Of a stretch of 64,000 nt of DNA, positions 1 through 9,220 are shown in pieces. Made by a program: the position numbers and the translations under genes. The DNA lies in the NCBI RefSeq assembly GCF_029338235.1, contig NZ_CP119786.1, positions 1-64,000 on the forward strand, written 5' to 3'. A model generated the notes under the pieces. It was not told the DNA's origin. It ran no database searches and worked only from the letters and a program-made list of their open reading frames with translations. This DNA is from Haloarcula rara (GTDB lineage: Archaea; Halobacteriota; Halobacteria; Halobacteriales; Haloarculaceae). Position 1 is the first letter of the stretch, and every line of letters starts with the position of its first letter.

Positions 1-702
1 CCCGCCGAAGCCCCGGCGTCGGTACGGCGTCGGCCCCCGGCTAACGGTACGTGCGTGCCCGTCGGCCTCGGCCACGAGTGGGACGAACCCGACCGCTCCC
101 CGGGGACGTGTTCGCGGACGAGTTCGGTCAGTATCGACACGGCGACCGGCGTCGCTGCCGGGGCCGTCACCACGACGCCGTTGCCGGCGCCGAGGGCGGG
201 CGCGAGCTGCAGAGCCGCTGTCGCCAGCGGGGCTCGAACGGACGGACGACACTGCACGACTCCGAGCGGGACCGCGGCGACGAGGAGTTGTCCCCGGCCC
301 CCTGGCCGTCGTCCAGGTGCGGTAGGCCCCGGTGAGCGAACGGAGCACGTCGGCGACGCGGTCGAACTGCCTCGCGGCCGTCGCCGCTTCGTCGCGGGCG
401 CTGGTTATCGGGACACCGGCCTCGCGGACGAGCGCGTCCGCGAGTTCGTCGCTCCGGTCCCTGATTCCACTCGCGATGGCCCCAGACCAGTTCGCGCGCT
501 GGATGACGGCCGTCTCAAGGTCCGTCGGGACCGCCCCGCTCGCGGCGGCCACCGCGCTGGCCAGCGTCGTCGCGTCGCCGGTGGCGACGGTCGCGAACAC
601 CTCGTCGGTGGTCCGGTCGACGACATCGGTCGACCCGCTCCCGTCGCGGCGTTCGCCCGCGACGACCGGTCGAACCCGCCGTTCGGTCTGTGTAACGTCC
701 AT
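1..702 (-). pseudogene. Aldehyde dehydrogenase family protein, N-terminal part, frame-broken and cut by window edge
   Basis: The frame from the ATG at 702 reads about 130 residues that look like the N-terminal half of an NAD(P)-dependent aldehyde dehydrogenase. It includes an RANWSGAIASGIRDRSDELA helix and a VREAGIPITSARDEA stretch. Near 296-305, in a run of G/C, the frame is lost. The adjacent frame resumes ALDH-like sequence with GVVQCRPSVRAPLATA and LAPALGAGNGVVV, matching the family's cofactor-binding region. A second slip near 95 is possible. The start lies 3 bp after the aldolase stop, so it is probably co-transcribed with the fructose operon. The catalytic Cys and C-terminus would be outside the window. 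The family call is from motifs only; the substrate is unknown. Confidence 0.6.
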
Positions 703-705
703 CGA

Positions 706-1493
706 TTACCCCTCCAGCACGTCGTCGGCCGTGGCCTCCTCGAAGACGACCGATTCGAGCTTATCGAGGATGTGCCGGGGTCCTCGCGCTGCCAGACGTT
801 GCGGCCGACGGCCAGCCCGGAGACGCCGACGTCCATGCAGTCAGAGACGAGTTCGAGGAAGTCGCGGTCGGAGGTCTTCGACCCGCCGGACAGCAGGACG
901 CGGTTGTCCGCTGCGGACCGGACGGCGTGGGCCATCGCGTCCTTGCTGCGGGGGTACTTCACCTTCGTGAAGTCCGCGCCCAGTTCCAGCCCGAGCCGTG
1001 CGGCGTAGGCGATGATGTCCTCGCTACGATGTGACTTGACGGCCTGCCCGCGCGGGTACGCCCACATGGCGATGGGGAGGTCGTGGTCGCGGGCGGCCTC
1101 CTGGACCGGGCGGAAGTCCTCGAACATCCGTGGCTCCTCGTTGACGCCGGGGTAGATGGTGTAGCCGATGGCGTCGGCACCCAGTTCGGCGGCGTAGTCG
1201 ACGGTCCAGTTCTTCGGCGAGTAGGGGTCGCCCATCCAGAGGTCGGAGCTACCGTTGAGTTTGGCCAGCAGGTTCACGTCGTCCTCGTAGCTGGGGTAGT
1301 AGGTCTCGGCCAGTCCCTTCCCCACAGCAAGCGCCGTGACGGCGTCGTGGGTGGCCATCTCGAACACCTCTCTGGGGTCGAGGCGTTCCTCGACGCCGCT
1401 GAACTGTTTCGGGCCGTGTTCCAGGCCGTGGTCGTGAGCGAGTACCAGTGTCTTGTCGTTGCGGACGAGCGGTGAGTCGGTGAAATCGTACAT
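706..1493 (-). CDS. fba: Class I fructose-1,6-bisphosphate aldolase (DhnA/archaeal type), one frameshift
   Basis: Cleaves fructose-1,6-bisphosphate to dihydroxyacetone phosphate and glyceraldehyde-3-phosphate through a Schiff-base lysine. It starts MYDFTDSPLVRNDKTLVLAHDHGLEHGP, the archaeal DhnA-type opening (HDHGLEHGP). The expected lysine region is ADFTKVKYPRSKD, followed by the LLSGGSKTSD and GVSGLAVGRNVWQ phosphate-binding strands. The open frame breaks near 777-780, in a run of four G on the plus strand. Restoring one base gives a normal C-terminus (RHILDKLESVVFEEATADD) and a stop at 706, about 262 residues in all. It is last of the ptf genes, as in Haloferax volcanii. The break looks like a homopolymer deletion, from sequencing or real. 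Confidence 0.88.
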
Positions 1494-1597
1494 ATGTGTC
1501 TGTTGGGTGTCTGCGTGCGTTCTGCGGTCGGGTGTCGGTGCGTGGCCGCGGGTCGGCGCGTCGACGACGAGTCGTCGGGCGACTGTCGGCGACGGAG

Positions 1598-2038
1598 TCA
1601 GCTCAGCAGGCGCTTGAGGCGGGCGACGAGACTCTTCGAGCGGTCGCCGCCGCGTCGCACGTCCGGCGAGCCGCTGTCGTGGTCGGCGTCGTCGGCCTCG
1701 TCGATGGCGACCTCGCGTTCGGTGTCGGGGTCGCCCTCGGCGGCCGCCTCGGCCTCGTCCATGAGGCCCTCGACGTCGTTGACGGCGGCCTTGATCGTCC
1801 CTGTGACCAGCGGGAGGTCCTCGAAGCGGTCACGATTCACCGAGGTGTCAGCGGCGATGATAGCGGCGTCGGCGGTTTCGATGTCCTCGGCCGAGAGCTC
1901 GTTCTCGGCGCCCATCGCGCCCTGAATCTCGACTTCGATGTCGTGGCCGCGTCTCTTGGCTTCCTGTTCTAAGTTCTCGGCGCCCATCTGACTGTGTGCG
2001 ATACCGGTCGGACAGGCGGTGACTGCGACGAATTTCAT
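1598..2038 (-). CDS. ptfB: PTS fructose-specific EIIB component
   Basis: Takes phosphate from EIIA on a cysteine and hands it to fructose at EIIC during uptake. The protein is 146 residues. The active Cys9 sits in VTACPTGIAHSQMGAENL, the hallmark of fructose-type IIB. An Asp/Glu-rich tail follows from about residue 95 and ends in a basic helix; this tail is longer than in bacterial IIB domains. The ATG at 2038 overlaps the ptsI stop as ATGA, so translation is coupled; longer readings upstream only shadow ptsI. Intact in this sequence. Stand-alone IIB, IIA and HPr genes in one operon are typical of haloarchaeal fructose PTS. Confidence 0.93.
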   Translation of the reverse strand: MKFVAVTACPTGIAHSQMGAENLEQEAKRRGHDIEVEIQGAMGAENELSAEDIETADAAIIAADTSVNRDRFEDLPLVTGTIKAAVNDVEGLMDEAEAAAEGDPDTEREVAIDEADDADHDSGSPDVRRGGDRSKSLVARLKRLLS

Positions 2039-3711
2039 TGTATTGTCTCGTGTAGTTCGCTGCGTGTTGCGACACGACGAGCGCTGTCGGCACGCTCTCG
2101 TGCGGCGCTGTACTCGGTCTCGCCGACGGCGACTTTCACGTCGGGGACGGTGACGGCGCTCATGCTGAGTTCGTCCAGTCCGAGCCCGACCAGGAGTTCG
2201 GTGACGTCGGGGTTGCCGGCCATCTCGCCGCACATCCCGACCCAGGCGTCGTTCGCGTGGGCCTGCTCGACTGTGTGGCCGATGGCCCGGACCACGCCCG
2301 GATGCGTCGGGTCGTGGAGGTCACCGACGCGCTCGTTCTCGCGGTCGGCCGCCATCACGTACTGCGTGAGGTCGTTCGTCCCGATAGAGAGGAAGTCGAC
2401 CCGCCTGGCGAACTCGTCGGCCATGAAGACGGCGCTCGGTGTCTCGACCATCACGCCAAGCGACGGGCGCTTGTAGTCGACGCCGCGGTCCGCGAGGTCG
2501 GCGGCGGCGTCGTCGACTGCCCCGATGGCGGCCTCGAGCTCCTCGACGGTCGCCACGAGGGGGAACATCACGTTCAGCTCTCCGGCGCCATCGGCGGCCG
2601 CCCGGAGTAGCGCCCGCAGCTGCGTGCGGAACAGCTCGGCGTCGGGGTCCAGCGAGCGCCGGATGCCCCGCTCGCCGAGGAACGGGTTCTCCTCCTCGGG
2701 GAGGTCGAGATACGGAATCTGCTTGTCCCCGCCGATGTCCAGTGTCCTGACGACTACGCGGCCGTCGGGGAAGGTGTCGAGCGCGTCCCGAACGGTCTCG
2801 TACTGCTCGTCCTCCTCGGGCGGGGACTGGCGGTCGAGGAAGAGGAACTCGGTGCGGTAGAGCCCGACGCCGTCGGCGCCCCGGCCGCCGCCGGCTCCAG
2901 CTCTTCCGGGCGGCCGACGTTGGCGGCGACCTCTATCTCGCGACCGTCGCTCGTCGCGACCGACTCCGGGATGACGTCTGCGCCCTCCTCGGCCCGCGCG
3001 GCCTCGCGTTCGGCGTCGTCGGGTTCGACGAGTAACTCGCCGGCGTCACCGTCGACGACGACCTCGGTGCCTTCGGCCACGTCGGTCAGCCCTTCGCCGA
3101 GGCCGACGACCGCCGGCAGCGCCAGCGACCGCGCGAAGATGGCGGCGTGTGAGGTCCGGCCTCCCGTTATAGTGGCGAAGCCCGCCACCGTCTCGGGGTC
3201 GAGTTGAGCCGTGTCGCTCGGGGTGAGCCGCTCGGCCAGGACGACACTGTCCTCGGGCAGGTCGGCCAGGTTAACCCGGTCGCCGCCGGTCAGCAGTCGC
3301 AGCAGGCGGTCCCGCACGTCTCGGAGGTCGTCGGCGCGCTCGGCCATCCGACCCTCCATCCCCTCGAACTGTTCGATGTGCTCGGCGAAGGTGTCGTCGA
3401 CGGCGGTGGCCGCTGGGCCCCTCCTCGATGCTCGCTGTCACGGCCTCCTCGATGGTCGGGTCCTCCAGGAACTGGATGTGGGCGTCGAAGATGGCGGCCT
3501 CGTCCTCGCCGACGCGCTCGGCGGTAGCGTTGCGCTCGCTCTCCAGTTCGGCCCGGGCGGTCTCGACGGCGTCGGCAAAGCGGTCGCGCTCGGCGGCGAC
3601 GTCGACCGGCTCGTCCGCGTCGGGGAGCGTGATTTCGGGGTCGTACCAGACGACGGTGCCGAGACCCGAGCGGGGCGTCGCGCCGGTGCCGGTGAGTGTG
3701 CGGGATGCCAT
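2035..3711 (-). CDS. ptsI: PTS enzyme I (PEP-protein phosphotransferase), two frame breaks
   Basis: Autophosphorylates from phosphoenolpyruvate and phosphorylates HPr. Three fragments make one enzyme I of about 560 residues. The N-terminal piece (3711 to about 3420) holds the HPr-binding helices. The middle piece holds GGRTSHAAIFARSLALPAVVG with the active His. The C-terminal piece (about 2885 to 2035) is the PEP-binding barrel, with GVMVETPSAV, SIGTNDLTQY and the catalytic-Cys segment GMCGEMAGN. Frames change near 3420 (two bases short or one extra) and near 2885 (one base short). The ATG at 3711 lies 2 bp after the inferred ptsH stop. Because both breaks leave all motifs intact, either sequencing error or recent decay is possible. 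Confidence 0.9.
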
Positions 3712-3713
3712 GG

Positions 3714-3991
3714 CTATGCCTCAGTTCGTCCTCGGGGGTCGTCAGTATTCGCTCCAGTTCGGAAAGCACCGCCTCGGCGTCGGCTCCGTCGGCGACGAGG
3801 CGGAGTTCCTCGCCCTGGCCCACGCCGAGGCTGGTGACGGCAATCATCGACTGGGCCGGCACGAGGTCGCCCTCGGGCGGGCCGACCTCCACGTCGGCCT
3901 CGTGGTCGTTGACGGCCTCGACGAACAGCGCCGCGGGGCGGGCGTGCAGCCCCGCTTCCGGGACGATTTCGACGATACGTTCTTCGCTCAT
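3714..3991 (-). CDS. ptsH: PTS phosphocarrier protein HPr, C-terminal frameshift
   Basis: Carries phosphate from enzyme I to EIIA. The start is MSEERIVEIVPEAGLHARPA, with active His16 in the GLHARPA motif, and Ser48 lies in AQSMIAVTSLG, the HPr regulatory-serine region. The ATG at 3991 overlaps the ptfA stop as ATGA. The frame runs on without a stop past ILTTPEDEL into enzyme I. One base added near the C5 run at 3725-3735 gives a stop at 3714 and a normal length of about 92 residues, 2 bp before ptsI. I therefore infer a one-base deletion there rather than an extended HPr. Confidence 0.85.
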
Positions 3992-4461
3992 GCAATCGCC
4001 TCCCGGAGTGTCGCCTGGACCTCGCTCTCGTCCTCGGCCGCGTGCAGGCGTCCACGCACGTCGTCGTGCATCAGGGCCCGCGACAGCGAACTCAGTATCT
4101 GCAGGTGGTCCTCGCCGCCCTCCTCGGGGACGAGTATCAGGAAGATGAGCGTCGCCGGCTCGTCGTCCATCGACCCGAAGTCGACGCCCGTCTCCGAGCG
4201 GGCAAAGGCCAGCGAAGGGCGGTTCACGGCCTCGGTCTTGGCGTGGGGGATGCCGATACCCATTCCCACGCCGGTGGTCGTCTCCTCCTCGCGGGCGAGC
4301 AGCGCGTCGAGTGCCGTCTGGCGGTCCTCGACGCGTCCCGACTCGACGACGAGGTCGAGCAGATACTCGATAGTCGCCTCCTTCCCCGCGGGCGGTTCGG
4401 ACAGCGAGATGTGACTCGCCGGAATCAGTTCGTCGATGTCGTCTGTAATCTGGTCTGTCAT
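3988..4461 (-). CDS. ptfA: PTS fructose-specific EIIA component
   Basis: Accepts phosphate from HPr on His73 in the motif GIGIPHAKT and passes it to EIIB. It is 157 residues of the mannitol/fructose IIA fold, intact, and includes the conserved stretches TLIFLILVPEEGGEDHLQIL and LSRALMHDDVR. It lies 5 bp after the ptfC stop and its own stop overlaps ptsH, so it is in the middle of a tightly packed operon. It is one of only two genes in this operon without a frame break. Confidence 0.94.
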   Translation of the reverse strand: MTDQITDDIDELIPASHISLSEPPAGKEATIEYLLDLVVESGRVEDRQTALDALLAREEETTTGVGMGIGIPHAKTEAVNRPSLAFARSETGVDFGSMDDEPATLIFLILVPEEGGEDHLQILSSLSRALMHDDVRGRLHAAEDESEVQATLREAIA

Positions 4462-4466
4462 TGGTG

Positions 4467-5611
4467 TTAGTCGTCGCTCGGCTGTGCAGTGCCTGTGCCG
4501 GACTCGGTACCGGCCTCAATGCGGTCCTCGAAGTCGGGCTTGAGGAGGAGCGCGACGGCCGCCGTGACGAACGAGCCCAGCACGATACAGGCCAGGAACA
4601 TGAACGGCTTGTTCGACAGCGGAATGACGAAGATACCGCCGTGGGGCGCGGGCATCGTCACGTTCAGCGCCATCGACGCCGCGCCGCCGGCGGCGGAGCC
4701 AGCCATCACGGCCGGGATGACACGCAGGGGGTCGGCCGCGGCGTAGGGAATCGCCCCTCCGTGATGAACGAGAGGCCCAGCACGACCCCGCTCTTTGCGT
4801 TCTCGTACATCTCGGCCGCGTACTTGTGCGGAGAGATGAAATTCGAGATGGCCAGCCCGATGGGGGGGACCATCCCGCCGATCATCACGGCCGCCATCGG
4901 CGCGTAGATGCCCTCGGTGATGAGCCCCGTCGAGAAGACGTAGGCGACCTTGTTCACGGGGCCGCCCATGTCGAAGGCCATCATCCCGCCGAGGATGAGC
5001 CCGACGAACATCGCCTGCCCGCCCTGCATCCCTTCCAGGAACCCGGTCAGACTCGCGTTAGCGAGCGCGACCGGCACGCCCAGCACGAACAGCATGATAG
5101 GCGTGAGGACCGCCATTGTCGCCACGGGGATGATGAGCACGGGCATCATCGGGGCCAGAAACTCCGGGACGTCCAGTCCCTTGAACCAGCGGGCGACGTA
5201 GCCCGCCAGCAGGCCGGCGACGATGGCGCCCAGGTAGCCGGCGCCGGCCTCGCCGCCCGCGACGCCGATGACGGAGGCGGCCTCGGAGACGACGACCCCA
5301 TCCTGGATGATGAACGACAGGAGGAACCCGGGCGCAAGTCCCGGGCGGTCCGCGATGGCGTAGGCGATATACCCCCCGAGAATCGGGACCATGATGGTGA
5401 GGCCGGCAGTGCCGACCTGCGCGAGGAACCAGCCGGGGGAGCCGGTGTTATCGAAGACTGCCTGGGTATCCCCCACCGCGTACGCGAGGGCGAGGAAGAT
5501 ACCACCGATTGTGACGAACGGAATCATGAACGACACGCCGGTCATCAGGTCCTCCTTGACGGAGGTCACGTGCGACCGGAGCAGTCGTTCGAATTTGGGG
5601 CTCTCTGACAT
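4467..5611 (-). CDS. ptfC: PTS fructose-specific EIIC permease, one frameshift
   Basis: Membrane permease that moves fructose inward while EIIB phosphorylates it. Hydrophobic helices fill the sequence (for example SFMIPFVTIGGIFLALAYAV and AFDMGGPVNKVAYVF, a fructose IIC signature). The frame breaks near 4752, where a run of four G replaces the five needed for FITEGAIPYAAADPLRV. The second piece continues to 4467 with two more helices and an acidic tail. The start at 5611 (MSESPKFERLL) is preferred over the ATG at 5635 because the TATA box at 5642-5650 would place the transcript start near 5620. First gene of the operon; no pfkB or glpR lies next to it, unlike Haloferax. Confidence 0.9.
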
Positions 5612-5641
5612 TGCGACACCTGCGGCTACGTCCACTATCTA

Positions 5642-5650
5642 CCATAAAAG
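5642..5650 (-). promoter_or_regulatory. TATA box of the fructose PTS operon
   Basis: Minus-strand CTTTTATGG, preceded by A/T-rich sequence, lies 31-39 bp upstream of the ptfC ATG at 5611. This spacing fits a short 5' leader. Inferred from position and composition only. Confidence 0.5.
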
Positions 5651-5743
5651 TTAGCGTTTTTGCACGACAACGATTGGTATTGATGCTTATAGGGAATTGA
5701 GTGACTGGTTCTGTATGGAATGAGGGGTGGGGCGCGGCTGACC

Positions 5744-5763
5744 TAACAAGCATATGCTTGTTA
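5744..5763. promoter_or_regulatory. 20-bp perfect palindrome between ptfC and sph
   Basis: TAACAAGCATATGCTTGTTA is a perfect inverted repeat. It sits about 95 bp upstream of the ptf TATA box and about 60 bp upstream of the sph TATA box, in the divergent intergenic region. Length and symmetry suit a homodimeric regulator site. Which promoter it serves is not shown. Confidence 0.5.
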
Positions 5764-5821
5764 TTATGTCCTCCTGTAATCAACTAATTACGGCACCACC
5801 GTCGCCGCGCGCGTCCCAGCG

Positions 5822-5828
5822 TTTAAGA
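5822..5828 (+). promoter_or_regulatory. TATA box of the sph gene
   Basis: TTTAAGA is centred about 27 bp upstream of the ATG at 5852, the spacing expected for a leaderless haloarchaeal mRNA. Confidence 0.4.
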
Positions 5829-5851
5829 TTGCGACCGTCAGAGGTAGAGCT

Positions 5852-7840
5852 ATGCACCCGGCGACGACGGCCGATGCGGACGCGACCGTCAGGGTCGAGA
5901 ACATCGGTGGCATCGACTCGGCAACAGTGGCGCTGTCGCCGGGCGTTACGGTTCTGGCCGGCCGGAACGCGACCAACCGGACCTCGTTCCTGAAGGCGAT
6001 GATGGCCGCGCTCGGCAGCGACTGGACCGCGGTGAAAGGGGACGCAAAGCAGGGGGCGGTCTCGCTCACGCTGGGCGAGCAAACGTACGAACGCCAGCTC
6101 ACGCGGGCCGAGGACGGCATCGTCAGCTCCGGCGACGGACTGCTCGCGGACCCGACGCTCGCCAATCTCTTTGCGTTCCTGCTAGAGGACAACGAGGCGC
6201 GCCAGGCGGTCGTCCGGGGGGCGGACCTCAGGGACATCATCATGCGGCCGGTGGACATGTCGGAGCTGCGACGTGAGATCCACCAGGCCGAGCAGCGCAA
6301 GGCCGACATCGACGACGAACTCGACGACATCGCCGACCTCAAACAGCGTCTCCCCGAGCTGGAACAGCGCCGCGAGGCCACGACGGCGGAGATAGCCGAG
6401 GTCCGGGAGGAACTGGCCGCGGTCGAGGACCGTCTCGACGAGCGGGACCTCACGGTCGACCTGACCCAGTCCAACACGGAGGCACTGGAGACCAGGCTCG
6501 ACGAACTCCGGGTGACCCGGGAGGAGCTGCGTCGTGTCAGGGCCGACATCACGACCGAACAGGAGAGCCTCTCAGCGCTACGGGACGAACGCGGCCGGCT
6601 CGCCGCCGAACTGGCCGGCCTCCCCGACGCGCCGGCCGACCGGCTGTCAGAGCTAGAGGACCGCCTCTCGGCCCGCCGCGAGCGCAAGCGCGAGCTATCG
6701 ACGTACACCTCACGGCTCCAGACCATCATCGGGTTCAACGAGGAGTTCGTCGACGGCGAGCACGACCGTATCACGGAGGCACTCGGGCGGACCCCAGAGA
6801 GTGTCGGGGACATCACCGACCAGCTCTATCGGGGCTCGAAGACGACGTGCTGGACCTGTGGTTCGACTGTCAAGCCGTCACGCTTCGAGCGCACGCTCGA
6901 CAGTCTCCGCGAGCACCGAGCGGAGACCTTCGCGGAGATAGACGATCTGGAGGCAGAAATCGAGGACCTGTCCGACGGGGTCACCCGCATTAGGGAGACG
7001 GTGGACCGTCGCGACCAGCTCACTGACACCATCGAGGAGGTGGACACGGAGATTGCGCGCCGCCAGGAGACGCTGTCGGACCTGCGCGAGCGTCGGGATA
7101 ACCTCTCGGCCAGGGTCGGCGAACTCGAAGCCGAGGTGACGGAGCTGCGCTCGGCCGAGGTCGACGAGGTGCTCGACCTCCACAGCGAGGCCAACGAGCT
7201 GGAGTTCGAACTCGAATCTCTGGAGTCGACGCTCGAAGAGATAGAAGCGGAGATAGCGACGGCAGAGGCGGAGATACGACGGGACGAGGCCCTCGTGGCC
7301 CGCCGTGAGTCAGTGGTCGACGAGCTCATCGACCTGCGAACCCGCATCGACACGCTGGAGACGAAGGCGACGACGGCGTTCAACGAGCGGATGGCCGACC
7401 TGCTCGACATCTTAGAGTACGAGAACGTCGAACGCATCTGGCTCGAACGGCTCGACGGCCCCGCAGACTCCGTGGCCACTGTCGACGCCGAGTCGGTCAT
7501 CGAGGGCTCGGAGTTCGAACTCCACGTGGTCCGCAGCTCCGACGGCGGGACCGTCTACGAGGACACGGTTGCGCACCTCTCGGAGTCCGAGCGGGCCGTC
7601 ACCGGGCTCGTGTTCGCGCTGGCCGGCTATCTCGTCCACGACGTGGCCGAGCAGGTGCCGTTCATGCTGCTCGACTCGCTTGAGGCCATCGACGCCGAGC
7701 GAATCGCCGCGCTGGTCGAGTACTTCGCCGCTGAGGTACCGTATCTGGTCGTCGCCCTGCTGCCGGAGGACGCCGCGGCCCTGCCGGACCGCTACGAGCG
7801 GGTCCGGAACATCGGTCAGGGCGAATCGCAGTCGCAGTGA
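5852..7840 (+). CDS. Archaea-specific SMC-related protein (Sph family)
   Basis: 662 residues with SMC/Rad50 organisation. The N-terminal ATPase half has an atypical P-loop (GRNATNRTSFLKAMM, about residues 38-52). A long coiled coil is split by a zinc-hook-like CxxC (C333 and C336 in CWTCGS), and a second coiled coil follows. The C-terminal ATPase half has a signature-like LSESERAVTGLVFAL and a Walker B MLLDSLEAID. In haloarchaea this family sits beside rdfA, and its members are implicated in chromosome organisation and, with RdfA, in rod-shape development. Here its 3' end overlaps rdfA tail to tail by 25 bp. The biochemical role is inferred from the family. Confidence 0.88.
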   Translation: MHPATTADADATVRVENIGGIDSATVALSPGVTVLAGRNATNRTSFLKAMMAALGSDWTAVKGDAKQGAVSLTLGEQTYERQLTRAEDGIVSSGDGLLADPTLANLFAFLLEDNEARQAVVRGADLRDIIMRPVDMSELRREIHQAEQRKADIDDELDDIADLKQRLPELEQRREATTAEIAEVREELAAVEDRLDERDLTVDLTQSNTEALETRLDELRVTREELRRVRADITTEQESLSALRDERGRLAAELAGLPDAPADRLSELEDRLSARRERKRELSTYTSRLQTIIGFNEEFVDGEHDRITEALGRTPESVGDITDQLYRGSKTTCWTCGSTVKPSRFERTLDSLREHRAETFAEIDDLEAEIEDLSDGVTRIRETVDRRDQLTDTIEEVDTEIARRQETLSDLRERRDNLSARVGELEAEVTELRSAEVDEVLDLHSEANELEFELESLESTLEEIEAEIATAEAEIRRDEALVARRESVVDELIDLRTRIDTLETKATTAFNERMADLLDILEYENVERIWLERLDGPADSVATVDAESVIEGSEFELHVVRSSDGGTVYEDTVAHLSESERAVTGLVFALAGYLVHDVAEQVPFMLLDSLEAIDAERIAALVEYFAAEVPYLVVALLPEDAAALPDRYERVRNIGQGESQSQ

Positions 7841-8430
7841 CCGCGGTCCAGCAACTCCCCGACGGTGTACTGGGCGCCACAGTCCTCACAGAGCACGTCG
7901 ACGCTGACGAGGACGCGGTACTCGCCCACCGAGAGCCGACCGGCCGCCCGCAGTCGGTCGACAGTGTCCTGGACCACCCGCTCGACCCGGCTCTGGAGCC
8001 GGTCGATGACGGAGCGTTCGCGCTCGACCCCAGCGGACTGCTCGTCGCGTTCGTAGCTCGCGCCGCGAACTTCGGTCAGGTAGTGCCGTATCGACTGGTA
8101 GCTGACGAAGTCCTCCCGCAACGTATCGACGTCCACACCCGCGGCTTCGAGCCGATTCTCGGCCTCGACTCGACGCCCGGCGCTCACCGACTCATCGGTG
8201 AGGAGCCGGTAGTAGTTCTGTGCCTCCCCGTCGACGACGTCCATGCCGGCGTCCCGGACCGCCGCCAGCAACAGTGCTCGATTGAACCGGTCGGCGAGGT
8301 CGCGCAGGCTCTGTCGCTCGCCAGCCTCGCCCAGCCAGGCGGCCTCCAGGTCCGCGCCGAGCGGGGGCAGGTCGTACGCCTCGATGAGCCGCGCGACTTT
8401 CGAGCGCGGCTCGGAGCTGTCCGGACTCAT
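7816..8430 (-). CDS. rdfA: RdfA family protein (rod-determining factor)
   Basis: 204 residues, intact. It matches the haloarchaeal RdfA layout: KVARLIEAYDLPPLG, then WLGEAGERQSLRDLADRFNRALL, a conserved NYYRLLTDE segment, a helical middle, and a C-terminal zinc-like cluster CEDCGAQY...CDC. RdfA was named in Haloferax volcanii as required for rod-cell formation, where it also neighbours an SMC-like gene. The start at 8430 gives MSPDSSEPRSK directly before the conserved block. The gene is convergent to and overlaps the sph-type gene by 25 bp, so the two mRNAs could form antisense duplexes at their 3' ends. Confidence 0.85.
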   Translation of the reverse strand: MSPDSSEPRSKVARLIEAYDLPPLGADLEAAWLGEAGERQSLRDLADRFNRALLLAAVRDAGMDVVDGEAQNYYRLLTDESVSAGRRVEAENRLEAAGVDVDTLREDFVSYQSIRHYLTEVRGASYERDEQSAGVERERSVIDRLQSRVERVVQDTVDRLRAAGRLSVGEYRVLVSVDVLCEDCGAQYTVGELLDRGHCDCDSP

Positions 8431-8476
8431 TGGTCGGTCCAGGGGAGCGCAGGGCAAAGGCGTTCTGTCACGGTAT

Positions 8477-8917
8477 TCAGACGGCGTCGGTCCGGAACCG
8501 TTCGATATCGAGGTCGACCGGTAACGAATCGAAGTCGTCGTCGGCCCCCACCAGCAGCGTCGCGTCGCGCTCCGATGCCAGCGCGACGGCAGCGGCGTCG
8601 GCCAGGGAGATATCACCGTCGGCCTTGATCTCCCCGGTGTGTCGCCAGTCGGCCCGGGCGAGTGTCAGTCCGTTCCGCGTGAGCGTCCGGAGGTCCCGGT
8701 CGGCGGTCCGGAGCGAGGCTGCCGTCGGTTCGTCGTCGGGCGTTCCCTCGAAGCGAGCGACGAGATAGTACACTTCGCTGGCGTTGGTCTCGGCCAGATA
8801 CCCCTCGACATCACCCGCCGACACCTGTTCGAGGAGTGTTCCGACCCGCTCGTGACCGCGCTCGTTGTACAGAAAGGAGATGATCGCTTCCGTATCGAAG
8901 ACATAGCCGTCGCTCAT
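8477..8917 (-). CDS. vapC: VapC-type PIN-domain toxin
   Basis: 146 residues with PIN-domain acidic residues in order: an Asp in YVFDTEAIISFL near the N-terminus, a Glu in LAETNASEVYYLVAR, an Asp in ISLADAAAVALA, and Asp residues in LLVGADDDFDSL. PIN toxins are Mg-dependent ribonucleases that cleave RNA, often tRNA or rRNA. The ATG overlaps the stop of the upstream antitoxin (ATGA), the normal antitoxin-toxin coupling. A gap of about 46 bp separates it from rdfA. The RNA target is unknown. Confidence 0.88.
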   Translation of the reverse strand: MSDGYVFDTEAIISFLYNERGHERVGTLLEQVSAGDVEGYLAETNASEVYYLVARFEGTPDDEPTAASLRTADRDLRTLTRNGLTLARADWRHTGEIKADGDISLADAAAVALASERDATLLVGADDDFDSLPVDLDIERFRTDAV

Positions 8918-9207
8918 CTGTCACTGGGCCGCAGGTCGTCAGCTCGGTCCGCCTCGCGTCGCTTCTCGGCTTCCTTCTCGGCTCGAACCGTGGCCAGAAC
9001 CTCGCCCGGTTCACCCTCGCCTGCGTGAATGCCGTGTAGCTCGGTGAGACCTGGGACCGGCTCGATGACGATTCGGCCCTCCTCCTCGTAAATAAACACC
9101 TCTCCGGGGCTCTCGATACCGAACTTCTCCCGTAGTGGCTTCGGAATCGTCGCCTGCCCCTTCTGTGAGACGCGGACTACCTCCGGGTCACTTGTACTAC
9201 TCGCCAT
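8914..9207 (-). CDS. vapB: VapB-type AbrB-fold antitoxin
   Basis: 97 residues. The N-terminal swapped-hairpin domain VRVSQKGQATIPKPLREKFGI is the AbrB/MazE DNA-binding signature. A charged C-terminal helix (RAEKEAEKRREADRADD) should wrap the PIN toxin. It precedes vapC with a 4-bp overlap. Such antitoxins usually repress their own promoter; a repeated TTGTACT around the start codon could be the site. Confidence 0.87.
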   Translation of the reverse strand: MASSTSDPEVVRVSQKGQATIPKPLREKFGIESPGEVFIYEEEGRIVIEPVPGLTELHGIHAGEGEPGEVLATVRAEKEAEKRREADRADDLRPSDR

Positions 9208-9220
9208 AGCTAGTTGTACT
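9192..9220. promoter_or_regulatory. Direct repeat TTGTACT flanking the vapB start
   Basis: TTGTACT occurs at 9192-9198 and 9214-9220, 22 bp apart (about two helical turns), one copy on each side of the vapB ATG (9205-9207). It could be an autoregulatory operator. Only the repeat itself is observed. Confidence 0.3.

Noticed and set aside
55..1008. Long plus-strand frame opposite the aldolase and ALDH genes
   Set aside because: Arg/Pro-rich shadow frame typical of high-GC haloarchaeal genes; the minus strand has clear aldolase and ALDH motifs.
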